Program-made: the position numbers and the translations under genes
In this document: positions 1-6,485 of the stretch, in pieces
How positions within the stretch are numbered: position 1 is the stretch's first letter
Layout: the number at the start of each line of letters is the position of its first letter
Assembly (NCBI GenBank): GCA_031258505.1
Contig: JAIRMT010000120.1
Location: 1 to 8,865, forward strand
Direction of reading: 5' to 3'
Origin: Treponema sp.
Lineage (GTDB): Bacteria > Spirochaetota > Spirochaetia > Treponematales > Breznakiellaceae
Length of the DNA stretch: 8,865 bases
The notes under the pieces: model-generated
The model's database searches: none
Told to the model about the DNA's origin: nothing
Seen by the model: the letters and a program-made list of their open reading frames with translations, nothing else

Positions 1-459
1 ATACAGCTTGTGAGGAACGCTGTTTATCATGGCATAGAGCAGCCTGAGCAACGGAGCGCTGCTGGTAAGGACGAGACCGGCGTGATCCGGTTTTCTTTAC
101 AGCGACAGGGACTGAGTACTACAACGACAGTCTCGGCGATAGCGTCCCAAGCGCGATCTTCAAACGGCATACTTCGTATAACCATACAAGATGATGGCAT
201 TGGTCTTAACTTTGACAGGATAAGGAGTAAGGCCCTTGTGCATGGCCTGATCGCCGAGGACGAAACCGACCAAGACAAACTACTGAGGGCGCTTTTTCAG
301 CCCGGTTTCAGCACTGCGGAAACCGAGGGCGCTCATGCTGGACGGGGCATAGGGCTGAATCTGGTACAGGAAGAGGTACACGCTCTACGTGGTTCCATTG
401 AGGTTCGCACAGAACTCGGCAAAGGCACGGCGTTTATCATTTCCATACCGCTTGCATAG
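1..459 (+). CDS. Histidine kinase, C-terminal CheA-type ATPase domain (5' end outside window)
   Basis: The frame is open from the first base, so the true start lies upstream. The visible part is the ATP-binding domain of a histidine kinase, which phosphorylates a His residue for a two-component or chemotaxis-like pathway. Visible motifs, in order: the N box QLVRNAVYHGIE (close to the CheA pattern hLVRNaxDHGiE, with Tyr where CheA has Asp), the G1 box DDGIGL at about 190-207, an F box FQPGFSTAE, and the G2 box GRGIGLNLV at about 340-366. The wording of the F and G2 boxes is CheA-like rather than EnvZ-like. The protein stops right after the last strand (GTAFIISIPLA), so the CheW-like coupling domain of true CheA is missing. 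A variable Ser/Thr-rich insert lies between the N and G1 boxes. A hybrid or membrane sensor kinase with a CheA-style ATPase is likelier than CheA itself. Upstream domains cannot be seen. Confidence 0.88.
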   Translation: MQLVRNAVYHGIEQPEQRSAAGKDETGVIRFSLQRQGLSTTTTVSAIASQARSSNGILRITIQDDGIGLNFDRIRSKALVHGLIAEDETDQDKLLRALFQPGFSTAETEGAHAGRGIGLNLVQEEVHALRGSIEVRTELGKGTAFIISIPLA

Positions 460-499
460 AGGAGTTTATGAGGCCGGGGCAGTTTTTTCTTTGTCAGTC

Positions 500-519
500 C
501 CTGCAAGCTGCAGGCTTTT
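500..519 (+). terminator. Probable intrinsic terminator after the kinase gene
   Basis: A perfect 6-bp stem CCTGCA/TGCAGG with the 3-nt loop AGC is followed by CTTTTCC. It lies 40 bases past the kinase stop codon. The T run is short and lies on the plus strand only, so it fits termination of the kinase transcript and not of the convergent gene at 539-895. Confidence 0.4.
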
Positions 520-538
520 CCGCCGGTACAGTTTCAGC

Positions 539-895
539 TTACGCGCAATCACGAGTGGGCAAGTCCATGCTTTCAAGATCCGCGCTGCTTACCACATCAT
601 CGGCGTCATACAAAAACCGTTGGATAAACTTCCGTAAAACAGGCTCCGACACAGTACGGGCCGCGTTCTTTTCCGCAGTGTCCACAGATGTATGCGGACT
701 AGACATCTTCTCAAAAGCAGTATGCCAACTAGTAAACGTGCCGGACAGCTCCGTTACCTTTTCCCCATGTATGCGCTTCCATTCAGCGGCAGCATCTCCA
801 CCCGCCGTCTTTTGAGAAACTGCCTGCTGTACCAGCGAAAACCGCCGGTCAAACCCCTCGTCCGAACTAGGAACAACCACTTTCTGTTCAGCCAT
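539..895 (-). CDS. Uncharacterised helical protein, probably a truncated member of its family
   Basis: This frame encodes 118 residues starting MAEQKVVVPSSDEGFDRR. I chose the ATG at 895 over the GTG at 901 because AGAAGG sits 5 bases before the ATG but abuts the GTG. The sequence is polar and helix-rich, with a central FEKM...TAEKNAARTVSEPVLRKFIQRFLY segment and the end ADLESMDLPTRDCA. The pattern of a helical domain followed by FI.R.L....V..ADLESMGLPTRD recalls small uncharacterised proteins of treponemes and Bacteroidetes, which from memory continue into a second, beta-rich domain. Here the protein stops at that point. After the TAA, 14 further in-frame codons of Pro/Glu/Ala-rich sequence run to a TGA, which could be the start of the lost linker. 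Function is unknown. The overlapping plus-strand frame 468-815 reads like the antisense of this gene. No signal peptide is visible. Confidence 0.6.
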   Translation of the reverse strand: MAEQKVVVPSSDEGFDRRFSLVQQAVSQKTAGGDAAAEWKRIHGEKVTELSGTFTSWHTAFEKMSSPHTSVDTAEKNAARTVSEPVLRKFIQRFLYDADDVVSSADLESMDLPTRDCA

Positions 896-956
896 ATACA
901 CCTTCTTATGAGCCGCTCAGGATTAAGCGCCAACGGATCACAACTATTTATCGATG

Positions 957-985
957 ATTCTCCGCTAGGTGCCAAGCGCTCTCAA
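957..985 (-). promoter_or_regulatory. Candidate sigma-70-type promoter for the 539-895 gene
   Basis: Read on the minus strand, TTGAGA (980-985) and GAGAAT (957-962) are separated by exactly 17 bases. The -35 matches consensus at 5 of 6 positions and the -10 at 4 of 6. Transcription would begin about 55 bases before the ATG at 895. This is motif matching only. Confidence 0.3.
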
Positions 986-995
986 TAATTGTGCA

Positions 996-1105
996 GCCAT
1001 TCTCCACTATGCGCCAGTCTCCGGCAAATAGCGGCCAGTCTCCGGCAATCGAATTTTTGGCCTGACAACTATATGCCAGTCAATGCCAAATAATTGGCGG
1101 AGACT
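996..1105. repeat. Cluster of short direct and inverted repeats, resembling an insertion-sequence terminus
   Basis: The 15-mer GCCAGTCTCCGGCAA occurs exactly at 1013-1027 and 1034-1048. A degenerate copy GCCATTCTCC starts at 996 and a partial copy GCCAGTC at 1075. An inverted copy (ATTGGCGGAGACT, 1093-1105) matches AGTCTCCGGCAAT at 12 of 13 positions. The stretch from about 990 begins TGTGCAG. Several short repeats behind a TG-beginning end is the arrangement known at termini of IS21-family elements. No transposase is present here, so it would be a relic, a solo end or a non-autonomous element. A protein-binding array is the alternative. The inverted copy also pairs locally: GCCAA (1085-1089) with TTGGC (1094-1098). 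Confidence 0.5.
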
Positions 1106-1294
1106 CACAAATAGCCGTGAATCATGCCCTTGTCAGGCGGAGGTTCCCGCATGTTCACCTTAGGGATTGTTCGATAGCTGAAGTCTCTAAACAGTTTTAG
1201 GAGGTAGCTCCACTTTTTGCTCTTTCACATAGCTATCGCTACCAGATAGTCTGCCTTGATTTGGATTATTTTTTAAATGATGCAAGGCGAATAC
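1106..1294. other. Non-coding stretch upstream of the livJ promoter
   Basis: I see no supportable gene here on either strand. Minor structures are GGAG/CTCC around a GTAG loop (1200-1211) followed by a T5 run (1214-1218), which could be a weak terminator, and CTATC/GATAG arms (1233-1237 and 1245-1249). The DNA becomes A+T-rich from about 1260 toward the promoter. Confidence 0.4.
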
Positions 1295-1323
1295 TTGAAC
1301 AAGAATATCATTTCATGTAGAAT
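1295..1323 (+). promoter_or_regulatory. Promoter of the liv operon (sigma-70 type)
   Basis: TTGAAC (1295-1300) and TAGAAT (1318-1323) are separated by 17 bases, each matching consensus at 5 of 6 positions, in an A+T-rich stretch. Predicted transcription start is near 1330, giving a leader of about 25 bases that holds the AAGGAG ribosome site at 1344-1349. No clear operator is visible, apart from a small TTGGT/ACCAA hairpin (1325-1339) overlapping the start region. Confidence 0.6.
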
Positions 1324-1355
1324 CTTGGTAATAAACCAATTCCAAGGAGAAGGAT

Positions 1356-2525
1356 ATGAATAAAATGGTTAAGATTATGATTCTCGCGGCATTCTGTATC
1401 GCGCTGGCTCTACCGGTATTTGCAGGCGGCGGCTCGCAGTCGCAGACGGCGGGAGACGTCATCAAAATCGGCGTGTTTGAACCGATGACCGGGGCAAATG
1501 CGGCGGGGGGCGCTATGGAGGTCGAGGGCATACGCCTGGCTAACGAGCTTAACCCCACGGTTACGGTCGGCGGGAAGACCTACAAGGTCGAACTCGTTGT
1601 GGCGGACAACAAGTCCGACAAGGTCGAAGCAGCTACCGCTGTCCAGCGCCTCATAGACGCGGATAAGGTTACGCTGATACTCGGTTCTTGGGGTTCTTCC
1701 CTTTCTATGGCCGGAGGCGAAGTGGCAAAGGAAGCTCGTATTCCGGTCATCGGCCTTTCCTGTACCAATCCGCTGGTTACCGCTGGGAACGATTACTACT
1801 TCCGGGTCTGCTTTATCGACCCCTTTCAAGGAACGGTCATGGCGAATTACGCCTACAATAACCTGAACGCCCGCACTGCTGTCATTGTTCAGGAGGTTTC
1901 CAACGACTATTCCGTGGGTCTGGCGAAGTTCTTCTCGGACAACTTCAAGCTGTTGACCGGGAATCCCAATAGCATCATCACTACCGTGAACTACAATACT
2001 GGGGATCAAGACTTCAGCGCCCAGCTTACTTCTATTAAATCGCTCAACCCTGATGTCATCTTTGCCCCGGGGAATTATACTGAATCGGCTCTGGTGATGA
2101 AGCAGGCGCGTGAACTGGGCATTGAGGTTCCAGTTATCGGCGGCGATACCTGGGAAACCCCGGAGTTCATCGACGTGGGTCGGGAACGGGTAGAAGGAGC
2201 GGTGTTCTCCACCTTCTTCGCGTCCGAAGTGGCGGCAACACCGGCGGCGGAAACCTTCCTTAAAGAGTACCGATCCCGCTACAACAAGGAACCGGCGGCG
2301 GTTACCGCGCTCGGCTACGACGGCTATTTGGTTGCTCTGGATGCCATCAAGCGCGCCAACTCGACCGATCCCCTCAAAATCCGGGACGCTATTGCGGCGA
2401 CCAACGGCTTTGTTGGGGCAACCGGGACAACGACCCTAGATGAAAACGGAGATGCCACCAAGAGCGCCTTTATCAAGGCTGTCGAAGGCGGAAAATTCGT
2501 CTACAAAGATATAGTGAATCCATAG
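1356..2525 (+). CDS. livJ: Branched-chain amino acid ABC transporter, periplasmic substrate-binding protein
   Basis: This 389-residue protein is the periplasmic receptor of a LIV-type importer, which captures substrate and delivers it to LivH/LivM. It starts with a signal peptide (MNKMVKIM, then a hydrophobic core to about residue 20) and a likely signal peptidase I site VFA|GGGS near residue 23. There is no usual lipobox Cys; the only nearby Cys (14) lies inside the hydrophobic core. The mature part has the Peripla_BP_6 fold: IKIGVFEPMTGANAAGG at 36-52, a ligand-pocket segment GSWGSSLSMAGG at 110-121, VIGLSCTNPLVT at 131-142, a hinge/second-lobe part DYSVGLAKF, and ALGYDGYLVALDAI near 318-331. 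AAGGAG-type ribosome site AAGGAG lies 6 bases before the ATG, which decides the start. Length fits the family. First gene of a five-gene operon. Substrate may be Leu/Ile/Val, but binding proteins of this family also bind other amino acids, amides or urea, so specificity is inferred from the gene set only. Confidence 0.92.
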   Translation: MNKMVKIMILAAFCIALALPVFAGGGSQSQTAGDVIKIGVFEPMTGANAAGGAMEVEGIRLANELNPTVTVGGKTYKVELVVADNKSDKVEAATAVQRLIDADKVTLILGSWGSSLSMAGGEVAKEARIPVIGLSCTNPLVTAGNDYYFRVCFIDPFQGTVMANYAYNNLNARTAVIVQEVSNDYSVGLAKFFSDNFKLLTGNPNSIITTVNYNTGDQDFSAQLTSIKSLNPDVIFAPGNYTESALVMKQARELGIEVPVIGGDTWETPEFIDVGRERVEGAVFSTFFASEVAATPAAETFLKEYRSRYNKEPAAVTALGYDGYLVALDAIKRANSTDPLKIRDAIAATNGFVGATGTTTLDENGDATKSAFIKAVEGGKFVYKDIVNP

Positions 2526-2558
2526 GATTAAAAGCCAGGGAATTTTAATCCTATGGAT
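2518..2558 (+). promoter_or_regulatory. Perfect 16-bp stem-loop at the livJ-livH junction
   Basis: Arms ATCCATAGGATTAAAA (2518-2533) and TTTTAATCCTATGGAT (2543-2558) are exact complements around a 9-nt loop. The left arm covers the last livJ codon and its stop. No T tract follows, so it is not a classical terminator. A second small hairpin, AATCC-TGA-GGATT (2560-2572), comes directly after, 21 bases before the livH start. By analogy with other binding-protein operons, it may protect the 3' end of processed livJ mRNA or lower permease expression. That role is inference. Confidence 0.7.
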
Positions 2559-2593
2559 CAATCCTGAGGATTCCTGCCGGGCCGGGGACAAGT

Positions 2594-3487
2594 ATGACAA
2601 GCGATCTTTTTTTACAGCATCTTTCAAACGCTCTTTCATTGGGGAGCCTTTATGCCCTGATCGCCATCGGGTATACCATGGTGTACGGGATTCTCCGGCT
2701 TATCAACTTTGCCCACGGCGATGTGTTCATGCTAGGAGGGTATATCGCTTTTTACGGTATCACCCTCCTCTTTATGCCCTGGTGGGTGGGGTTTATCGTG
2801 GCATTTGGGCTCACGGGCATCTTGGGGATCGCTCTTGAGCGGGTCGCGTATAAACCCCTCAGACACAGTCCTAAGATTTCCATTATGATTAGCGCCATCG
2901 GGGCATCGTTCCTTATCGAAAATCTGGCCACAGTGATCTTTGGCGGGAGGCCCAAGGGTTTTCCCGTGCCGGATATATTCAACCGCGTGGTGCACTTCGG
3001 TTCTGTATCGGTAATGAGTATCAGCCTCTTTATCCCGGTTCTGACCGCCGCGCTTCTTACGGTACTGCTGGTCATTATTTATAAGACAAAGACCGGCATG
3101 GCGATGCGGGCGGTTTCCACAGACCTGGCCGCGGCGAGACTCATGGCCATTGATGTTAACCGGATCGTCTCGTTTACTTTTGGAGCCGGCTCGGTGCTGG
3201 CGGCGGTCGGCGGGGTTATGTGGGCGCTCAAATACCCCCAGCTCAACCCCACTATGGGGATGATCCCCGGACTCAAGTGTTTTATCGCCGCGGTTATCGG
3301 GGGGATAGGCAATATAGGCGGGGCGGTACTGGGAGGCCTCCTTCTGGGCTTTATCGAGATTATGATAATCGCTTTCCTGCCTACCCTTACGGGGTATCGG
3401 GATGCCTTTGCCTTTGTGCTTCTTATCATCGTACTTCTGGTAAAACCGTCCGGGCTTCTCGGCAAGAACCAGATAGAAAAAGTGTAG
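2594..3487 (+). CDS. livH: Branched-chain amino acid ABC transporter, permease LivH
   Basis: This 297-residue polytopic inner-membrane protein is one half of the LIV importer channel. The N-terminal segment ALSLGSLYALIAIGYTMVYG (residues 13-32) followed by LRLINFAHGDVFMLGGY (34-50) is the family hallmark. Hydrophobic segments recur at about 12-32, 44-60, 64-81, 97-116, 139-163, 190-211, 226-262 and 270-285. The cytoplasmic coupling region with KTKTGMAMRA (164-173) and the late Gly-rich segment AVIGGIGNIGGAVLGGLLLG (233-252) are where the ATPases are expected to dock. The ribosome site is modest (GGGGA, 5 bases before the ATG), consistent with lower expression than livJ. The gene lies 68 bases after livJ, separated by the stem-loop, and 12 bases before livM. 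Length is normal for LivH. Confidence 0.95.
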   Translation: MTSDLFLQHLSNALSLGSLYALIAIGYTMVYGILRLINFAHGDVFMLGGYIAFYGITLLFMPWWVGFIVAFGLTGILGIALERVAYKPLRHSPKISIMISAIGASFLIENLATVIFGGRPKGFPVPDIFNRVVHFGSVSVMSISLFIPVLTAALLTVLLVIIYKTKTGMAMRAVSTDLAAARLMAIDVNRIVSFTFGAGSVLAAVGGVMWALKYPQLNPTMGMIPGLKCFIAAVIGGIGNIGGAVLGGLLLGFIEIMIIAFLPTLTGYRDAFAFVLLIIVLLVKPSGLLGKNQIEKV

Positions 3488-3499
3488 GAGAGGAACAGT

Positions 3500-4582
3500 G
3501 TGATTCTCGATAAAAAAACAAAACGGATTTTGAATATCTCAGGCTACGCATTTGCCATCGTGTTTATCATTCTTGCGAATGGGACATTTGGGTCGTTTTC
3601 CCTGCGGATATTCAATCTCTGCGGCATTTATATCATCCTTGCCCTGTCCCTCAACCTGATAAACGGCTTTACCGGGCTTTTCTCACTCGGTCATGCGGGC
3701 TTCATGGCCATAGGTGCCTATGTAAGCGCCCTGCTCACCATGAGTCCCGCCCAGAAGGAACTCAATTTTTTTATGACGCCTATCGTCCCGTTCCTTGCCC
3801 GCGTGGAACTGCCCTTTATCCCCGCTCTGATCATCGCCGGTTCCGTGTCTGCTTTAGCGGGCTTCCTCATCGGAACTCCGGTACTGCGGCTCCGAGACGA
3901 CTACCTCGCCATTGCGACACTGGGTTTTTCTGAGATTATCCGCGTGGTGCTTACCAACCTTCAGCCGGTAACAAACGGAGCTTTAGGACTCAAGGGTTTA
4001 CCCAAGTTTTCCTCCACGTTGATGATCTGGGGCTCGGCGGCGCTTACCATTGTTTTTATGGCGGCGCTGGTCCGTTCCGCCTTCGGGCGTTCCTGCCGGG
4101 CCGTACGGGACAACGAGATTGCAGCCCAAGCTATGGGCATACCCATTGCCCGCATTAAAATAATCAGTTTTACTATTTCCAGTTTTATCGCCGGAGTGGG
4201 AGGCGCTCTTCTGGGCCACATGATGACCACAATCGATCCTAAAATGTTTACCTTTAGCCTTACCTACAACATTCTGCTCATCGTGGTTTTGGGAGGCATA
4301 GGGAGCATAACCGGATCGGTCATTGCCGCTATTGCGGTTACCATAGCGATGGAGGCGCTCCGCTTCCTGGACGGTCCCCTCAACTTTATATTCTTCCGTA
4401 CACAGGGCCTGCCGGGTCTGCGGATGGTGGTATTCAGCGTGCTGCTTTTAATCGTGGTGATCTACCGCCAGCAGGGACTCATGGGGAAACACGAGTTCTC
4501 ATGGAATTTGATCTTCAACTCCGCGCTTCCCAGTCTTAAAAGACTTTTCTCCACGCGGAAGAAGCGGAGGCGTGATGCTTGA
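3500..4582 (+). CDS. livM: Branched-chain amino acid ABC transporter, permease LivM
   Basis: This 360-residue membrane protein is the second channel subunit. Family marks are LNLINGFTGLFSLGHAGFMA (51-70), the LRLRDDYLAIATLGFSEIIR segment (129-148) with the following NLQPVTNGALGL, the coupling region FGRSCRAVRDNEIAAQAMGI (195-214), and a late VLGGIGSITGSV (263-274). At least eight hydrophobic spans are visible. The C-terminus is a basic cytoplasmic tail (KRLFSTRKKRRRDA). Start is GTG; the purine-rich GGAGAGGAA (3487-3495) gives the ribosome site at proper distance, and the livH stop lies just before it. The last codons overlap the start of livG, indicating translational coupling. Nothing looks broken. 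Confidence 0.95.
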   Translation: MILDKKTKRILNISGYAFAIVFIILANGTFGSFSLRIFNLCGIYIILALSLNLINGFTGLFSLGHAGFMAIGAYVSALLTMSPAQKELNFFMTPIVPFLARVELPFIPALIIAGSVSALAGFLIGTPVLRLRDDYLAIATLGFSEIIRVVLTNLQPVTNGALGLKGLPKFSSTLMIWGSAALTIVFMAALVRSAFGRSCRAVRDNEIAAQAMGIPIARIKIISFTISSFIAGVGGALLGHMMTTIDPKMFTFSLTYNILLIVVLGGIGSITGSVIAAIAVTIAMEALRFLDGPLNFIFFRTQGLPGLRMVVFSVLLLIVVIYRQQGLMGKHEFSWNLIFNSALPSLKRLFSTRKKRRRDA

Positions 4583-5330
4583 AACAAAAGAAGTTGCTAT
4601 GCAATTCGGGGGCCTTACGGCAGTCTCCGATTTCTCGATCACCGTTGAGGACAGAGAGATCGTGGGCCTTATCGGGCCGAACGGCGCGGGAAAAACGACA
4701 GTATTCAACGTGATCACCGGAGTCTATACTCCGACCAAGGGCGACATACTCCTTAACGGAAAGAACATTACCGGGAAACTGCCCCACCTGATCGCCAAAG
4801 CGGGGATAGCCCGGACATTTCAGAATATCAGGCTCTTTAACGAGATGACGGTGCTGGAAAATATACTGGCGGCCTGTACGCTCAGGGAACGGCCAAATCT
4901 TTTTGAGTCTATCCTCCACCTGCCGGGCTATCTTAAAAAGGAACGGAAAGCGCTTCATTTTTCCCGCGAACTTCTCGCGTCAGTGGGCCTTCTGGACAAC
5001 GCCGAAGACAACGCTGTTTCGCTTCCCTATGGGAAACAGCGCCGCCTGGAACTGGTTCGGGCGTTGGCGACGGAACCCGCGTTACTCCTGCTGGATGAAC
5101 CCGCCGCAGGGATGAATCCCCAGGAATCCCAAGAGTTGATGAGCATCATTACCGGCATCCGGGATAAGTTCAACATCTCGATACTTCTTATTGAACACCA
5201 TATGCAGGTCGTGATGGGCATCTGCACAAGGCTCTACGTGCTTGATTACGGCATCACCATTGCCGAGGGAAGTCCCGAGGAGATTCAGAAAAACCAGAAA
5301 GTCATTGACGCATATTTGGGGGTAGAGTGA
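4575..5330 (+). CDS. livG: Branched-chain amino acid ABC transporter, ATP-binding protein LivG
   Basis: This 251-residue cytoplasmic ATPase energises import. Visible motifs (numbered from the ATG): Walker A GPNGAGKT (34-41), Q-loop Gln in RTFQNIRLF (83), LivG-type signature LPYGKQRRLE (150-159), Walker B LLLLDEPAAG (170-179) and the H-loop His in LLIEHHM (208). The Pro-Tyr-Gly-Lys-Gln form of the signature and the long insert after the Q-loop (about 100-130) separate LivG from LivF. An in-frame GTG at 4572 is possible, but GGAGG at 4566-4570 leaves only 1 base to it and 4 to the ATG at 4575, so I chose the ATG. The start lies inside the end of livM, as expected for coupled translation. Confidence 0.94.
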   Translation: MLETKEVAMQFGGLTAVSDFSITVEDREIVGLIGPNGAGKTTVFNVITGVYTPTKGDILLNGKNITGKLPHLIAKAGIARTFQNIRLFNEMTVLENILAACTLRERPNLFESILHLPGYLKKERKALHFSRELLASVGLLDNAEDNAVSLPYGKQRRLELVRALATEPALLLLDEPAAGMNPQESQELMSIITGIRDKFNISILLIEHHMQVVMGICTRLYVLDYGITIAEGSPEEIQKNQKVIDAYLGVE

Positions 5331-6037
5331 TGCTGCGGCTGGAATCTCTTTCGGTATACTACGGCGGTATTCACGCGCTCCGGGGCATTGACCTTGAGGT
5401 CGCCGATGGGAAAATCGTAACGCTTATCGGGGCAAACGGCGCGGGTAAGAGCACCATGCTTAACGCGATTGTGGGTTTGGTAAAGTCCGCGTCAGGAAAG
5501 ATCGTCTGGAACGGGGAAGACCTTGCCGGAAAAGACACCAAAGACATCGTTTCCAAGGGTCTCGTACTTATTCCCGAGGGCCGCCATGTGTTCCCCAATC
5601 TGACGGTGGACGAGAACCTCCGTCTGGGCGCTTATGTCCAGCAGGACCCGAGGCGTGTCAAGCAGAGCCGCGAACGCTGTTTCGACCTTTTCCCCCGGCT
5701 TCGGGAACGTATGCGCCAGAGTGCCGGGACTTTGAGCGGCGGCGAACAGCAGATGCTCGCGGTCGCCCGGGGCCTTATGACCGATCCGAAGTTGCTCATG
5801 CTGGACGAACCTTCTCTGGGGCTGGCCCCGCTCATCTCTAAAATGATATTCGACATTATCGGGGAGATAAACCGCAACGGCACCACGGTGCTCCTCATCG
5901 AACAAAACGCCCACGCCGCCCTTGAGATCGCCGACTACGCCTACGTGCTTGAGACAGGTACCATCGCCATGCAGAACATTGGCGCGGCGCTTCTCAAAGA
6001 CGAAGGGATCAGAAAGGCCTATCTAGGGGAAAGCTGA
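5330..6037 (+). CDS. livF: Branched-chain amino acid ABC transporter, ATP-binding protein LivF
   Basis: This 235-residue protein is the second ATPase, expected to pair with LivG. Motifs (numbered from the ATG): Walker A GANGAGKS (34-41), the LivF-typical IPEGRHVFPNLTV (81-93), signature LSGGEQQMLAVARGL (135-149), Walker B LLMLDEPSLGLAP (155-167), and LLIEQN (188-193). The H-loop position is Gln rather than His, which is usual in LivF and so is not a defect. The start ATG shares its A with the livG stop (TGATG); an in-frame GTG at 5327 is less likely because the GGGGG run at 5318-5322 is better spaced for the ATG. This is the last gene of the operon. Length is normal. Confidence 0.94.
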   Translation: MLRLESLSVYYGGIHALRGIDLEVADGKIVTLIGANGAGKSTMLNAIVGLVKSASGKIVWNGEDLAGKDTKDIVSKGLVLIPEGRHVFPNLTVDENLRLGAYVQQDPRRVKQSRERCFDLFPRLRERMRQSAGTLSGGEQQMLAVARGLMTDPKLLMLDEPSLGLAPLISKMIFDIIGEINRNGTTVLLIEQNAHAALEIADYAYVLETGTIAMQNIGAALLKDEGIRKAYLGES

Positions 6038-6057
6038 GGGGCGCGGCAGCGGATTGC

Positions 6058-6127
6058 CTGGCGTAACGTAAGATAAGCAGACGTTGTAATTAACGCCAGT
6101 ATCACGCAGAGGGGAAAATCGTTTTTT
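6058..6127 (+). terminator. Possible transcript end of the liv operon (bulged stem-loop then T run)
   Basis: CTGGCGTAACGT (6058-6069) can pair with ACGTT (6081-6085) and ACGCCAG (6093-6099), giving a 12-bp stem with a 7-nt bulge and an 11-nt loop, 20 bases past the livF stop. A T6 run (6122-6127) lies 22 bases further on, too far for a classical intrinsic terminator. ACTGGCGT recurs at 6158-6165 and could pair with the same ACGCCAGT, offering an alternative fold. Confidence 0.3.
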
Positions 6128-6137
6128 AAATCAATTT

Positions 6138-6239
6138 TCAGACCCGGCAATACCAAAACTGGCGTCCTGTCTGATGGTATTTCGCGAGTTCATCTTCCGA
6201 GTCAACAATTCCATAGGCGTTAGTTACGAACCGCCTTGA
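6138..6239 (-). pseudogene. Short open frame, possible C-terminal relic of a lost gene
   Basis: The minus-strand frame is open for 33 codons between two stops and has no start codon. Its translation contains FVTNAYGIVDSEDELAKYH and ends TGRQFWYCRV. The mixed composition with clustered acidic and aromatic residues looks more like protein than noise, but I do not recognise a family. A 12-bp palindrome CCTTGATCAAGG (6234-6245) sits at the upstream break point. It could equally be chance. Confidence 0.25.
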
Positions 6240-6245
6240 TCAAGG

Positions 6246-6485
6246 ACATGAACATAGCAGAAGTGTTGGCAGGTGTAGGGTCGTGGAAAGCAGGAATTGT
6301 ACGGTAAGCCTCTTCCCCTCATAAATCTATGTATTATATAGACTTAATATTTTTAAACTTGTCAAGCTCATGCAAACCACAAGGCGAAATATCCATACAG
6401 ACTGCCATAAAACCACGAGAATCACCCTACCTTTAAGCCCTTTAAATCTATTCAAATCATTGCCTTAAGCTGGCGGGCTGGTGAG
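6246..6485. other. Intergenic stretch without a supportable gene
   Basis: Only two very short frames look faintly protein-like: plus 6248-6307 (19 codons, MNIAEVLAGVGSWKAGIVR, no ribosome site) and minus 6334-6408 (24 codons, containing DISPCGLHELDKF, no ribosome site). An A+T-rich patch lies at 6320-6360. No clear terminator for the minus-strand gene that ends at 6486 is visible. Confidence 0.4.

Noticed and set aside
468..815. A 115-codon plus-strand frame with AGGAG shortly before its ATG
   Set aside because: It runs opposite to the 539-895 gene over most of its length, its Ser/Ala/Val-rich translation looks like an antisense shadow, the AGGAG-ATG spacing is only 3 bases, and a likely terminator lies within it.
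1410..2009. A 199-codon minus-strand frame
   Set aside because: It lies entirely inside livJ, which has a clear protein family, signal peptide and ribosome site. The antisense translation shows no recognisable domain.
4572..4574. GTG as livG start, and likewise GTG 5327 for livF
   Set aside because: In both cases the ribosome site is too close or less well placed, and an ATG follows at once with better spacing. The difference is one residue.
6058..6232. Possible integron attC site (GCGTAAC, GCGTTAG and TAACGCC motifs)
   Set aside because: The motifs do not fit RYYYAAC and GTTRRRY at both ends and are not arranged as paired arms. No integrase or cassette series is present.
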